Source: Corynespora cassiicola (Eukaryota; Ascomycota; Dothideomycetes; Pleosporales; Corynesporascaceae). From it: a stretch of 64,000 nt of DNA. The DNA lies in assembly GCA_022059125.1 (NCBI GenBank), contig JAEUWY010000002.1:3720001-3784000 (forward strand), written 5' to 3'. Position numbers and translations under genes: made by a program. The notes beneath the pieces were generated by a model. The model was not told the DNA's origin. It was given only the letters and a program-made list of their open reading frames with translations, and ran no database searches. Positions 1-10,102 of the stretch are shown here, piece after piece (the stretch's first letter is position 1; each line of letters begins with the position of its first letter).

Positions 1-1317
1 AGCAGGAGATCACGCTTCAGCCATGCGACTGGGATGGGAGGGAACTCGAAGCCAACGCCGGGTCCGCTCATTTTGGCTATCGGATAAGTGATGAGTAGAT
101 TAGACTAGATGCTGTGACGCTGTTGATAGTGGATCCCAAGCTCGACGATAACGCAGGTGTTGTTTATAGCGACGACGCGCGGGGCGGATATCGGATCTCG
201 CTGCACTGAAGCTCTGAGCGGAGCTCCAGATATTTGCCGAGGTCGATTCGCTGCCGACACATCGTCCACCCAGCCTAATCCCCATATGCTCTAGTCAAGG
301 ATGAGGCCGTGCTGGACCCTTTTAGGCGCCATAGCCGAAGTCGGCCGTGGATTTTAGAAAAAGTGTGTAAGTGGGCTGCATCGGCGTGGGGACATTTGAC
401 AGGGAGCGAGCCAGGGTCTCGTAAAGGTGGCATTGGCGCCAGGGTGCTCATCCGTCCAAGTGGGCCATGAGGTCACTTTGATCAAACTAAGACACAATGT
501 CGCTAGCATGCATGGTGGCTCGATGAATGATGTTGCTGCATTCGTTATGTACAGTGCCAGTCTCATCTCATTAGTCCCTCCGATCGATTGAGGGCATGAC
601 GATGCGTGCTAAGATAGAATATGCTCAAAACGCAAGTTGCATGCGTAATGCACAAAAAGCAGGGCCCAACCCAGAGAGAAAAAAAAACCAAACCGAGAAA
701 ACCGAATGCTCCAGGAACTCATCCACGCAATGCAATTACGATAAAAGCAGTAAACTCCATGTGCTGTGTTGCGAGAATGGGTGCTGTCCGGCTCTGACGT
801 AGTTCCCCCTTAGCCCCTCCAAAGAATCGGAGACGTGTTGAGAACGAGTGACCCATAATTTGAACCGAACCTAACCTCAAACCATAGACCACCGTAGTCC
901 GATATCATATGTGGATCCAATAACCTCCGTATCACGCCCGGTCGGGCGTAGTCATCATTAGGGTAGATGGGTAGTGTTAAGGGATGCTGGATCGATGTGT
1001 GTTGTTGCTCCAAAAGATAGTCGCAGACTGCCTCGGGGACACTCGGGGTCGTGGGCCTGACATGCAAGCCTCGCCTTCGGTAGCACATCGGTGGGAAGGC
1101 CTGATAACAATTTAGAGCCTCCCATCTAGTGACGAGGCCCAGGGTATCCAGAAAAAAAAGACTCAAATGAATGCGACCGCCGTACCACAGTGTCGAACAT
1201 GTCGTGGGACTCGTGAAAGAGGTAAATCACTTTTGCTCCAGATATGACCAAATTCAGAAATGCTCAAGAGCCCGCATGGGTGGAAAAAGGATCATGGCCC
1301 CACTGGACGGACGCACT
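1..1317. other. Left edge, no supported gene
   Basis: Reading frames here are short and of mixed composition, with no recognisable domain, splice pattern or RNA gene. The right end is the 3' flank of the SCH9 gene, which terminates at 1318. A gene continuing from outside the left edge is possible but not visible. Confidence 0.6.
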
Positions 1318-4300
1318 CTACACGTCAAAGTTACCGTGGCTGAAAATGTCGTGCTCGTGGTTGCTAGGAATGACGCCGCTCATGCGATCTCCGCGTCCAG
1401 CAGGCTTGTCCCACTCGGGGTCCATCTCTTTGTCGTCCTCGTCCATGCGTTCAAGGTCGTGCTCTCGGTGCCTGCTTGCAAATTGTTGTTCAATGGTGCT
1501 TTCATCGACAAAAGTGAAGCCCTTGAAGTTGGCTTGCATCGTCGGCGACAGTGGGGTAGAGGCGGGGTTAACACCCGAGGCCAAGGCGGCAGCGCGCGCA
1601 TTCAACGATCCGTTTCCATTGAGAGCGTTGGTGAACTCGGGGTCAAAGTTGGACACGTCCAGCTCCGACTTCAACTTGGGCTTGAATGGCGGGACGACGT
1701 TCTTCTTTGTCAGAGCATCCCAATCGATATCGGCAAAGAATGGGTGTTCCTTGAGCTCCTCGGCGTCCCTGGTAGCACCAAGCCTGTGCTTCGGGTTCCT
1801 GTTCAACAGGCCCTTGACAAAGTTTCGTCCCTCGGTGCTCAAGGCATCGCGGGGGAACCTGACCTTTCCGAAAGCGATGTTCTTATACATCTGCTGTGTG
1901 TCCTCGGCGTAGAAAGGGCTCCAACCGCAGCACATCTCAAAGACCAAGACTCCCAGCGACCAAAAGTCGACCATCTTGGTGTAGCCATGCTCGTCCAGGA
2001 GAACCTCGGGCGCCAGGTACTCGGTCGTTCCGCAGAAAGTGTTGGTGGTGGCATTCTCGGTAAGGTTCGCCTTGGAGAGACCGAAATCGCAGAGAGCGAT
2101 GTGGCCCTTGGCATCAAGCAGAATGTTCTCGGGCTTCAAGTCACGATAAACGATATTGTGCTCATGCAGATGCTGCAGGGCGAGGATGAGCTCGGCAATG
2201 TAGAATTTGGCACGGGCTTCCTGGAAACGGCCTTCTCGCTGAAGATGCCAGAAGAGCTCGCCACCAGACATGTAGTCGGTCACCAGGTACAAATCTGAGG
2301 GTGTCTGGAACGAGAACTTGAGGCCCACGATAAATGGGGACTCAGCCATGGCGGTGCGGACGAGGATGTTGCGCTCTCCGAGGGTGTGGGCCACCTCTTT
2401 CTTCTGGACAATGACCTTCTTGGAAAGGACCTTCATGGCGTAGATGCGGCGGGTGTCCCTCTTGCGTACCTGGAAGACCTGGCCAAAAGTGCCCTTTCCG
2501 ATGAGCTTGAGGATCTCAAAGTCCTCGGGGCCGTAGTGCTTCTTGTCCGTCTTGTGGAAGTTGATCTTGAGGTGAATTTCTCCAGTGACGTAGTCCTCTT
2601 CGCCATCGCGGGACTCGAGGGTGAACCAGCCATCGTACGGGTGTTCGTATTCAACCAGGTTGGGGCAGAAGCGGACGTGACCAAGGAAGGCCTCGCCGTT
2701 GGAGCGGTCGTAGACTGAGACGTCGATTTCGGAATGGTCGCCCACGACATCGCTACACAAAGTTAGCTACTCTTGGGATCCTAGGCGAGCTCGTGCACTT
2801 ACAAAATGGCCTCATGCTCCCACTTGGGGTTGGTCACTTCCTTGAAAGTGCCATTCTCCCTGGGGTCCGAGCTGGTGCCACTGTTGCTGCTCTGGCGGCT
2901 CCGCATGGGGATGGCCATTGGCCTGCCCTGGTCGCTGTCTGACCGACGGATGGAAAGTGCACCACCCATGTTCCGGCCCTTTGGCTCCTTCTTTAGCTCT
3001 TCATTCTTGGGGCCGTCGGAGATGTACTCGGCCCACTGGAACTGGCAGACGACGTATGGGTCGACGCTGGGGCGCAGGTTGCGGCCCTCTGTGATAGAGA
3101 CGGACAGCTTTCCCTTTGGCGGGCCGACTGCGGGGGCCCTGCTCTCCTTGGAAGACGACTTTGAACTGGAGGCGAGCGACGTCTGCGACAAGCTCGAGGT
3201 GGGCGGCTTGCCTTCTTGTGAACGGGTGCGTGGAGTCTGGGGGGGAGTGGCCTGGTTTTTGGGCGGCGCAAAGTCGCCTTGCGTTAGCTTCTCCGCTTCT
3301 CCAGTCAACTGGGAGGTTGAGGGATGTCGCGAGGCAGAAGAGGCACTGGGAGTGGGGCTGGGCAGAACGTTGGAGCGCAGGGCGGGCTCGTCCTTCTCTT
3401 TCGGTGCAGCGGCCTCTGGTGCATCTTGCGGTGCATCTTGTGCCGTGGGTGAGGAGGCGGGAGAGGAGGCAGAAACAGAGGCAGAGGCAGATGCGGGGGA
3501 GGGGTTGACCGCAGATGACTTCCGACGGGGTATCAAAGAGTCACGAACCTGGCCGAAGTAGCTATGCAGGATACCTGGCAGTCGCTTGTCGGTCGGGTCG
3601 GGGCGCGGGGTGGCCGCACCTGGTGGCGTGGAGCTGTTGGAGCCGATCTGGTCATGACCGTCGTCCTCGTTGGCTCTGTGGGGGGTTAGGAAATGGCTGG
3701 AGGACGGCATGGTGGGCGGGCGTGGGCGGTGGTGTGAGGCGAGAGAGGGAGGGGGAGGCAGGGCGAGGGCGAGCGATGGTTGAGAGAAGCGAAGGGGTGG
3801 TCGTCGCTCGACGGGCCTTCCAAGAAAATGGAGAGCAGCTCGACGGCGTCTGGACGACCATGGGCCACGGCTTGGACCATCATGGTGATGTCGCTTAGCC
3901 CGGCCGGCACTGCCGCAGCGGGCAGGCAAGCAGCAGGTCGCGGGCTCAGCGAGGCCGTCTCTCGCCGCTCGCCGCGTGGGTCGGGGAACCGCCTCGCGCC
4001 GGAGAGGAGGGCTGGGAGGCAAGGCCGGTGCGCTGGGCAGGGCAGTGCCGTGGCATGCAGTGCAGTGCAGTGCAGTGCCCAAGGGGGGATCGAGGCTGGC
4101 ACGGAGGGGTGCGGGAGGGGGAGCTTACCTCATGGCCTGACGCAGCAGGTCTGCGGCGGTAGGGTTGGCGCCGCCGGTGGCCGTCATGGTCTCGGGCGTG
4201 GGAGAGGCGGGCGTGGTGGTGGAAGAGTTGGTCGCGAGCCAGTAGGTGGGCAGGAAGCGCTGCAGAGTCGGGACCGCGCTCGAGGATTTGGAGAAGACTG

Positions 4301-4631
4301 AGCGGCGGGGTCTGGTGGACGGGAGGAGGTCCTGGCAGGAGGCGCGGGCTATGAGCTGGGGACGGGCTGGGCGCGCATCAGAGGCGACGCTGGCAGCTTG
4401 CTTCTGGGACTTTTGCTTGTTGCTGAGGGCGCTGAGGGCTTCGGGCAGCGGTGATGAGCTGGAGGCCACGGGGGGGGCGGTCGGGGCGGTCGGCGAAGAA
4501 GAGTGCTGCTGGAGCGTGTGCTGGAGCGTGTGCTGGAGCGTGTGCTGGAGCTGCTGCTGGTGCTGCTGGTGCTGCCGGTGCTGCTGGTGCTGCTGCGGGA
4601 GCTCGAGCTGGTACGGGTCCTCACGCGTCAT
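1318..4631 (-). CDS. SCH9: AGC-family protein kinase Sch9 (SchA), C2 plus kinase domain
   Basis: Nutrient-signalling Ser/Thr kinase downstream of TORC1, the fungal S6K/Akt-like kinase. Proposed exons are 4631-4129, 3675-2803 and 2752-1318, giving 936 aa (yeast Sch9 is 824). Exon 1 encodes a Gln/His- and Ser/Pro-rich tail. A C2-like domain runs from exon 2 into exon 3 and ends near residue 490. The kinase domain follows: glycine loop GKGTFGQV near 544, lysine in YAMKVL near 566, YRDLKPEN near 661, DFG near 681, T-loop TFCGT near 697 (PDK1 site type) and APE. The C-tail has a turn motif STPLSPT and hydrophobic motif FKGFTF (phosphosite T872). Intron 1 is unusually long (453 nt) and holds an alternative in-frame ATG at 3710 that would give a shorter N-terminus. 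The kinase assignment is near certain; the exact N-terminus is less so. Confidence 0.93.
4058..4077. repeat. (GCAGT)4 in SCH9 intron 1
   Basis: Four perfect 5-bp units lie inside the long first intron of SCH9. It is a simple short tandem repeat. Confidence 0.85.
4509..4556. repeat. 12-bp coding repeat in SCH9 exon 1
   Basis: Three perfect copies of CTGGAGCGTGTG and one diverged copy encode TLQH repeats on the minus strand. A CTG-rich stretch continues to about 4600 and encodes the Gln/His-rich N-terminus. Such a tract is likely to vary in length between strains. Confidence 0.85.
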
Positions 4632-5890
4632 AATAATCAATTGCAACCTGGCTGGCTGGGCTTAAGCCTAAATAGGCGGGCTGCACGAAATGAGAAAACT
4701 CTGCTTCTATCGGCCCTGTTCAGCGCGCCCGCGCTCAAGGCAGGCAGCCCGAGGGCCAGGGTGCGAGGGAGGCTCCGGGCGGTGAGTCCGCCTGTGGGCA
4801 GCCCGCGGTACTCTGCTAAGCTCGAGGACGCGGTGCTGCCTCGCTAGTGGGCGAGAGGCCGGTGCTTGGTCCAGTGCTATCCAGTGCTATCCAGTGCTGA
4901 GACGGCTGTCCTGGCGCCGTCACTCGAGGGGCGCAGAAGGGTGCAGAATAAGCCGGAGTTGCGGGCGAGAGTGGTTCGGCGTGCAGTCAGAGTGCAGTGG
5001 CCGGCCACGGCTGCTAATGACTTGGACGGCCGGCCTTCTCGAGGCCCTGAAACACCAGCGACGTCTGCTACGTCTGTTGCTCCGCCAATTTCACCGCCTC
5101 TCCCGTCATCGACGCTGGCCCTCCCGGCATCCCAGCGCGAGCCTGTGCCAAGCCCGCCCGCCCGCTGACGTCTTATCCGCCGGCCACGGCTCGTGGGCCT
5201 CTGCAGCGGAGACCTGTCATCCATCCGTCCACCCTCCAGCGCCCACCTGCACATCTTTCCCCTGACTAAGAATCGCCTTCGCATCCCTGGCCCGTGTAAT
5301 CGCCCTTGGGCGCCCGCTGGCTGGCTGGCCGTCGCACCGTCGGCGCAAATTGGCAATCTGCGCTGGGAATCGCACTGCCCGGGATGCACCGCCGGCCGCG
5401 GGTGCTGTGCTGTGCTGTCCACGACCAGGTCGCTACAAGCTAGACGCCCGCCTGCATGAGCTACAGAAGCTACCTGGCCGTCGACCGCGATAGCAGCCAC
5501 CAGCAGCCAGCAGCTGCCTGCCATCAGGCCCACCGCCCGCCTGCTGCTGCCTCTGCTGCCTCTGCTGCCGGCGCCTGTGGCAATGCCCTTCACATGAAGC
5601 GCCCGCCTGCAGGCCGGATCAGCGCGCGGTCCGGTGAACGATGACGCCCGCGAGCGAGCTGCATGACTCAGCTGCCGAACCCTGCCCAGCCTAGCCCGCC
5701 CAACCGAGCCTGCCCAGCACGACAGCAGCGACAGCACCAGCCCTCGCGACGGAACAACGGAACAACGTTGATGCGCTTCAGCCGCATCCCGCTGCATGCT
5801 TGTCTTCTTTATTCGATATAGATATCCATTGTTTCCGAGTCCGGGCGCGTCAGGTCGAGCAGACAACCCCACCCACCATCACCCCCCGCC
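4632..5890. promoter_or_regulatory. Divergent intergenic region SCH9 / NCB2
   Basis: A 1.26-kb GC-rich region between two divergently transcribed genes, so it should hold both promoters. It contains three tandem 10-bp units (CCAGTGCTAT) at 4871-4898 and CTGCC/GCC-rich blocks near 5500-5600. Reading frames here look like chance. I see no TATA box placed convincingly for either gene. Confidence 0.5.
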
Positions 5891-6442
5891 ATGTCGGATC
5901 GCGAGTTTGGCGGTAACGACGACCTGTCGCTGCCCAAGGGTACGTCCTGTGCCTTTCTGATTTTTCCCCCCCCTTCTAGCGGTTCCCTCTGACGCGGGGC
6001 AGCGACGGTGCAGAAGATTGTCACCGAGATCCTCCACTCGGAACCCGGCATGACTTTCGCAAAAGACTCGCGCGATCTGCTCATTGAATGCTGCGTCGAG
6101 TTCATCACTCTGATCTCCTCGGAAGCAAACGAGATCGCCGAAAAGGACGCGAAGAAGACGATTGCCTGCGAGCACGTCAAGGCTGCGCTCGAGGAGCTCG
6201 ACTTTGGCGACTACGTCCCCGCCATCCTCGAGGTCGCACAGGACTACAAGAAGCAGCAGCAGGTACGCGCCTGCTCCCCCCCCCAGCCATGACATGAACC
6301 CCCCGCTGACGCGTGACAGAACCGCGAGAAGAAACAGACGAAGATCGAGCAGAGCGGAATGACCGAGGAAGAGCTCATTCGCGCCCAGGAAGAGCTGTTC
6401 CGCTCTGCAACGGACAAGTTCAACGCCGCCCCACCGGCGTAG
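5891..6442 (+). CDS. NCB2: Negative cofactor 2 beta subunit (Dr1/Ncb2)
   Basis: Histone-fold subunit of NC2, which pairs with NC2-alpha (Bur6), binds TBP on DNA and modulates RNA polymerase II pre-initiation complex assembly in the nucleus. Exons are 5891-5939, 6003-6262 and 6320-6442, giving 143 aa, a normal length. The N-terminus reads MSDREFGGNDDLSLPK and joins to ATVQKIVTEIL. The histone fold (residues about 12-95) contains LLIECCVEFI and SSEANEIAEKDAKKTI, both typical of Dr1. The C-terminal charged helix includes a GMTEEELIRAQEELF segment, as in other fungal NC2-beta proteins. Donors are GTACGT and GTACGC; acceptors are CAG. All phases agree. Confidence 0.95.
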
Positions 6443-7067
6443 CATTTCTCTGCGGGAATCGATAGTGTGACGCGGTAGAGGAGTTCTCTCGGCGTTTATG
6501 GTGTCAGCCACAGGGGCATGGATATGGCGTTTTCGGGCATGTGGGACATGGAATTATTTTGGGAGCATGCGCTTTGCTCCAGCCGCCCAAGGCTGGAGAA
6601 GCGCTGGTGCCGAGCGTAGACATGGAGTCTGCCTAGTATAGGCTCGAGGGACCAAGTGGCGGTGACCTAGTTCGCATTAGGCAGAAGAAGGCCACTGGAA
6701 ATACAAGTGGAGCAACATCATGCGGCACAAGCAGCGAGGACCCTGAGCCCATATCCGACTGGTGATTTGGTGACTGAAAAAGGGCGCGGGTGTGAACGCA
6801 TCCATTCATAGAACCCACGTGAGGTCAACAGCCTTGCCAAGAAGGGAATGGCGCCACTCGCCCAATGACGTTCTTTCCGACGTCCAACCCCACCACCTGC
6901 CCACCGCCTTCACGCCCGGGGATCAGCCGCATCTCCATTATCCACTATCCACCGCTATCCACCACCCACCCAGCCGCCGCATCCTCGCCCCGCGTCACCA
7001 CCGCGCCCGCTCTTGCCCACTCAGCATAACCCCCCTCCACGTGCACAGTCTGACCGCTCGACTCACC
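6443..7067. other. Intergenic NCB2 / DID2
   Basis: Holds the 3' region of NCB2 and, since both genes are on the plus strand, the DID2 promoter. The last 200 bp before the DID2 start are C-rich (CCACC and CCGC blocks), as is common in fungal promoters. No other gene seen. Confidence 0.5.
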
Positions 7068-7804
7068 ATGTCGGGACTCGAAGCCGCCCTCTTTAACCTC
7101 AAGGTGCGCCTGCCTAGCCGCATTGCCCCTCGACCGCGCTAACGTTTCGCAGTTCACCGCGAAGTCGCTGAATCGCCAGGCCCTCAAGGCTGGCAAAGAC
7201 GAGGGCGCGGAGAAGGCCAAGGTGGAGAAGGCCATCAAACAGGGCCACAACGACATCGCCCGGATACACGCCCAGAATGCCGTCCGCAAGCAAAACGAGA
7301 AGCTCAACCTGATGCAGCTGGCATCCCGCGTCGACGCCGTCGCCGGTCGCGTCCAGACGGCCGTCACCATGCGTCAGGTCACAGGCAACATGGCCAAGGT
7401 GGTGAAGAGCATGGACGTAGCCATGAAGTCCATGAACTTGGAGAGGGTACGTCCAAACCTCTGGAAGCCTCGGATATGTCCCGACCATATACATGCTTGG
7501 CTTTCTTGGATGTACATGGACAAACGCTGACATCTCACAGATCACCGCTGTCATGGACGGCTTTGAGAAGAATTTCAACGACCTCGACGTCGTCGACGAG
7601 TTTACGCGCGAGGCGACCTCGTCGGCCACCGCCGTCGGCACACCGCAGGACGATGTAGATCGTCTGATGAACCAGGCCGCGGACAAGGTCGGCGTCGAAC
7701 TCCAACAAGATCTGCAGGAGGCCACCCCCGCAAAGACCAAGGTCGGGCCCACCGAACAGGAGGAGGAGGCGTTCAACGAGCGACTCAGGGCTCTGCGGAA
7801 CTAG
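7068..7804 (+). CDS. DID2: ESCRT-III-associated protein Did2/Vps46 (CHMP1)
   Basis: CHMP1-type ESCRT-III protein that recruits the AAA-ATPase Vps4 to endosomal ESCRT-III filaments for multivesicular body sorting. Exons are 7068-7103, 7153-7446 and 7541-7804, giving 197 aa, close to the family norm of about 200. The N-terminal basic helical core includes [18 protein letters not shown] and [18 protein letters not shown], and [20 protein letters not shown] is a typical CHMP1 segment. The acidic C-terminus ends in [14 protein letters not shown], a MIM1 motif that binds the Vps4 MIT domain. All splice sites are canonical and the phases agree. Confidence 0.96.
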
Positions 7805-8331
7805 ACGTAGAGAGTTTAGACTGTGCTGCGAGAGTCATCTAGGCGTACTGGAGTTCGGAGCGTGTCACGACTAAGGGAAAGACCGTATCAACAATTATGA
7901 TCAAGTTTGGCGTGGAAACTTTGTTCGGCATACTCAATGTTCGGGGGCCCAGTGGGATATATTGGGCTCTCCGTGCGATGCAATTGCGTGATTGCACTTT
8001 CGTCTATAGTACCATTGAAATTCGACTTTTCCAGTTTCTGTATCTGGGAATGCTTTGTTCTTCGTCTTTCTGTCATCCTGTCTTCTTTGTACTGTGGTGT
8101 ACACTGTCAACTCAACATGTAGCTCTAGGCATCCGCCTTCCCACTAAGGATATGTTTCATCCATTACTGAGTAGATTCATGAAATCCAGATTTTCCTTGT
8201 TATTTTCTTTCTATTTTTTCTATCCAGGCTTGACGGAACAAGCTTTGAATTGAGGCATTTGGACCCCATCGTGCATGCCACACTTGAAGCAGAAACCGCA
8301 CTCAGTGCCGACATTGCTGTTTTTCCCCCCA
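7805..8331. other. Convergent 3' region DID2 / SDR gene
   Basis: Sits between two convergent genes and should carry both 3' UTRs and polyadenylation signals. It becomes T-rich towards 8230. Small reading frames have no domain support. Confidence 0.5.
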
Positions 8332-9640
8332 TTACTCTTGGAACGCCTTCAAAGACTCGTCGTCCCAGTTCAAGAACTTGCCGCTGAGCTCCTTGCCCGC
8401 ACCCACGGCCAGCTTGGCAATAACATGCTGCAACCCCGTTAGCCCTGCACAAAGCCCGCCTGCCAGCCCTCCACAAAAGGAAAGCAATTGGAAGCAACCA
8501 GAAAGAAAGAAGAAAGAAGAAATGAAAAAAAAACCCCCCACTCACCCCAGGTTGCTCCGCCCTCAACAAAACGCCCTCCTCCTTGAACCCCTTGAACCTC
8601 TTCGCATTCTCCTCCCCCATGGCCTCGCGGTGCACCTCTCGGATCTCGCGCTGCATCTCTGTGTCCACGACGCCGGGGCGGATCGACACGGACGTGAGGT
8701 CCGGCTCCTCAGCGGCAAGGGTGAGAGCCATGTGGTTGAGGACCGCCTTCGTAGCGCCGTAGGCGCCCCAGCCCTGGTATGCGGAAACCGCAGCGCCCGA
8801 AGAGACGAGGATGATGCGGCCATTTGAAGCGCGGAGGGCGGGGATGGCGGCTTGGATCTACCCTACGTCAGCGCTTCCCCTCTCTCTCTATCACACACAC
8901 ACACGTAGAACACGGGCCATGGGCAACAGCGTGTGGAGGGAGCATGTGCCATCCCCCACCCCAATCTTTTCCCCCACTCTAGGAATGAGCAAAGGAAGAA
9001 AGGAAAAAAAAGAAAAAAGAGAGAGAGAACATGGACCCACCAAAGCCAACCCTCCAAAAACATTGACCTCGAACCCCCTCCTCCACTCCTCGACCTTGGC
9101 ATCCGCAATCTTCGCCACCGGATCCAACGTCCCGTGATTCACAACCACGCCATCGAGCCTCCCCCACCGACTCGTCGCCAGCTCCACCGCCTTGGCCCCC
9201 ACGCCCGCGTCCGCCATGTCGCCGGCCAGGACTTCGACTCGGTCGCTGCCGTACTGGTAGTGCAGCTGGTCCAGCGCAGAGTGCGTGCGCGAGACGAGGA
9301 CGAGCTTGTGGTGGTGAGAGAGGAGGTGGTGGGCAATGGCCTGGCCGATGCCTGCGGAGCGTCGTGGTCAGCCGTGTTCCATTGGAAGACTTCCGAAAAA
9401 GTTCCCAGTTGATGTGATTTGGTATGGATTGGGATGGAGGCGTGCTGATGGAGGGGGGGGGGGGGGGGAATCGTGCTATCCTGAAGGCCATGCGATGACT
9501 TGCGAAAAGACCGTAGGTAGCCGAACTCGGGTCCCAGTTCCCATGGTCGACGAAACCCGTCCTTTTTCCCTTGCTCTTCAATTGCACTTACCTCGCGACG
9601 CTCCCGTCAGGATAATAACCATTTCTTTCGAATCTGCCAT
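8332..9640 (-). CDS. Short-chain dehydrogenase/reductase, benzil-reductase-like
   Basis: NAD(P)-dependent classical SDR, substrate unknown. Exons are 9640-9592, 9351-9041, 8857-8546 and 8427-8332, giving 255 aa, the usual length of a single-domain SDR. The cofactor motif TGASRGIG is split by intron 1. A VVVNHGTL segment stands for the usual NNAG motif. The catalytic Ser lies in LVSSGAAVSAYQGWGAYGATK, and YGATK supplies the catalytic Tyr/Lys. SIRPGVVDTEMQ is the usual Pro-Gly motif. The C-terminus GKFLNWDDESL resembles yeast YIR035C/Irc24 (benzil reductase group), which I recall rather than can align here. Intron 1 is long (240 nt) and carries a 16-nt homopolymer; intron 2 uses GTGGGT. Confidence 0.87.
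9453..9468. repeat. G16 homopolymer in SDR intron 1
   Basis: Sixteen consecutive G on the plus strand, C on the gene's sense strand. The length is open to sequencing or assembly error but it lies in an intron and does not affect the reading frame. Confidence 0.9.
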
Positions 9641-10102
9641 GGTGTCCTTCTCTTGGGAAATTGAGCTAGGTTGCAGCGTCTGCTTGGGCGTTTCGGAACC
9701 TAAAGTGGTCGGGACGGAACGTCTTCGCGCCAGGTACTTAATATCGTCATATTAGTCAGCGTGAACTCGTGAGAGAAAGAAAGTGGATCTCATTTTCACA
9801 CAAAAGTGAGCACTAGATCCGCCAATTCAAGTTTTATCCTGCGGCGATTGCCTGGAATATCCATAGAAAGTCCGTGGTATCGTCCATTCTACCCAAAGCG
9901 CAATGCTATACTACAGTGCTTTGGCGAGCCGTGCATCCATCCAATGCTCCCTTGGAGCATCAATTCCGTTCCATTAATGTGAAGAACAATGTGTGAAATG
10001 ATATCCTATGATACCAGGAAAATGATAAAGAGATTGAATCCCCTCTCCGGTCTCAGCGCGAACTCAGAGTTTTTTTCAACGCCATCCTAAAATCCATTAG
10101 GC
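9641..10102. other. Intergenic SDR promoter / NIC96 3' end
   Basis: Both genes are on the minus strand, so this segment holds the SDR promoter and the NIC96 terminator. I see nothing else in it. Confidence 0.5.

Noticed and set aside
1171..2298. 375-aa open frame antisense to the SCH9 kinase domain
   Set aside because: It mirrors the strongly conserved kinase exon on the other strand, has no domain and arises from codon bias.
4877..5872. 331-aa minus-strand frame in the SCH9/NCB2 spacer
   Set aside because: GC-driven, Arg/Ala/Gly-rich and without domain or splice support; it lies in a divergent promoter region.
8177..8731. Continuous 184-aa frame over the SDR 3' part
   Set aside because: It reads through an intron with a clear GTGAGT donor; the true last exon (8427-8332) is in a different join and ends FQE.
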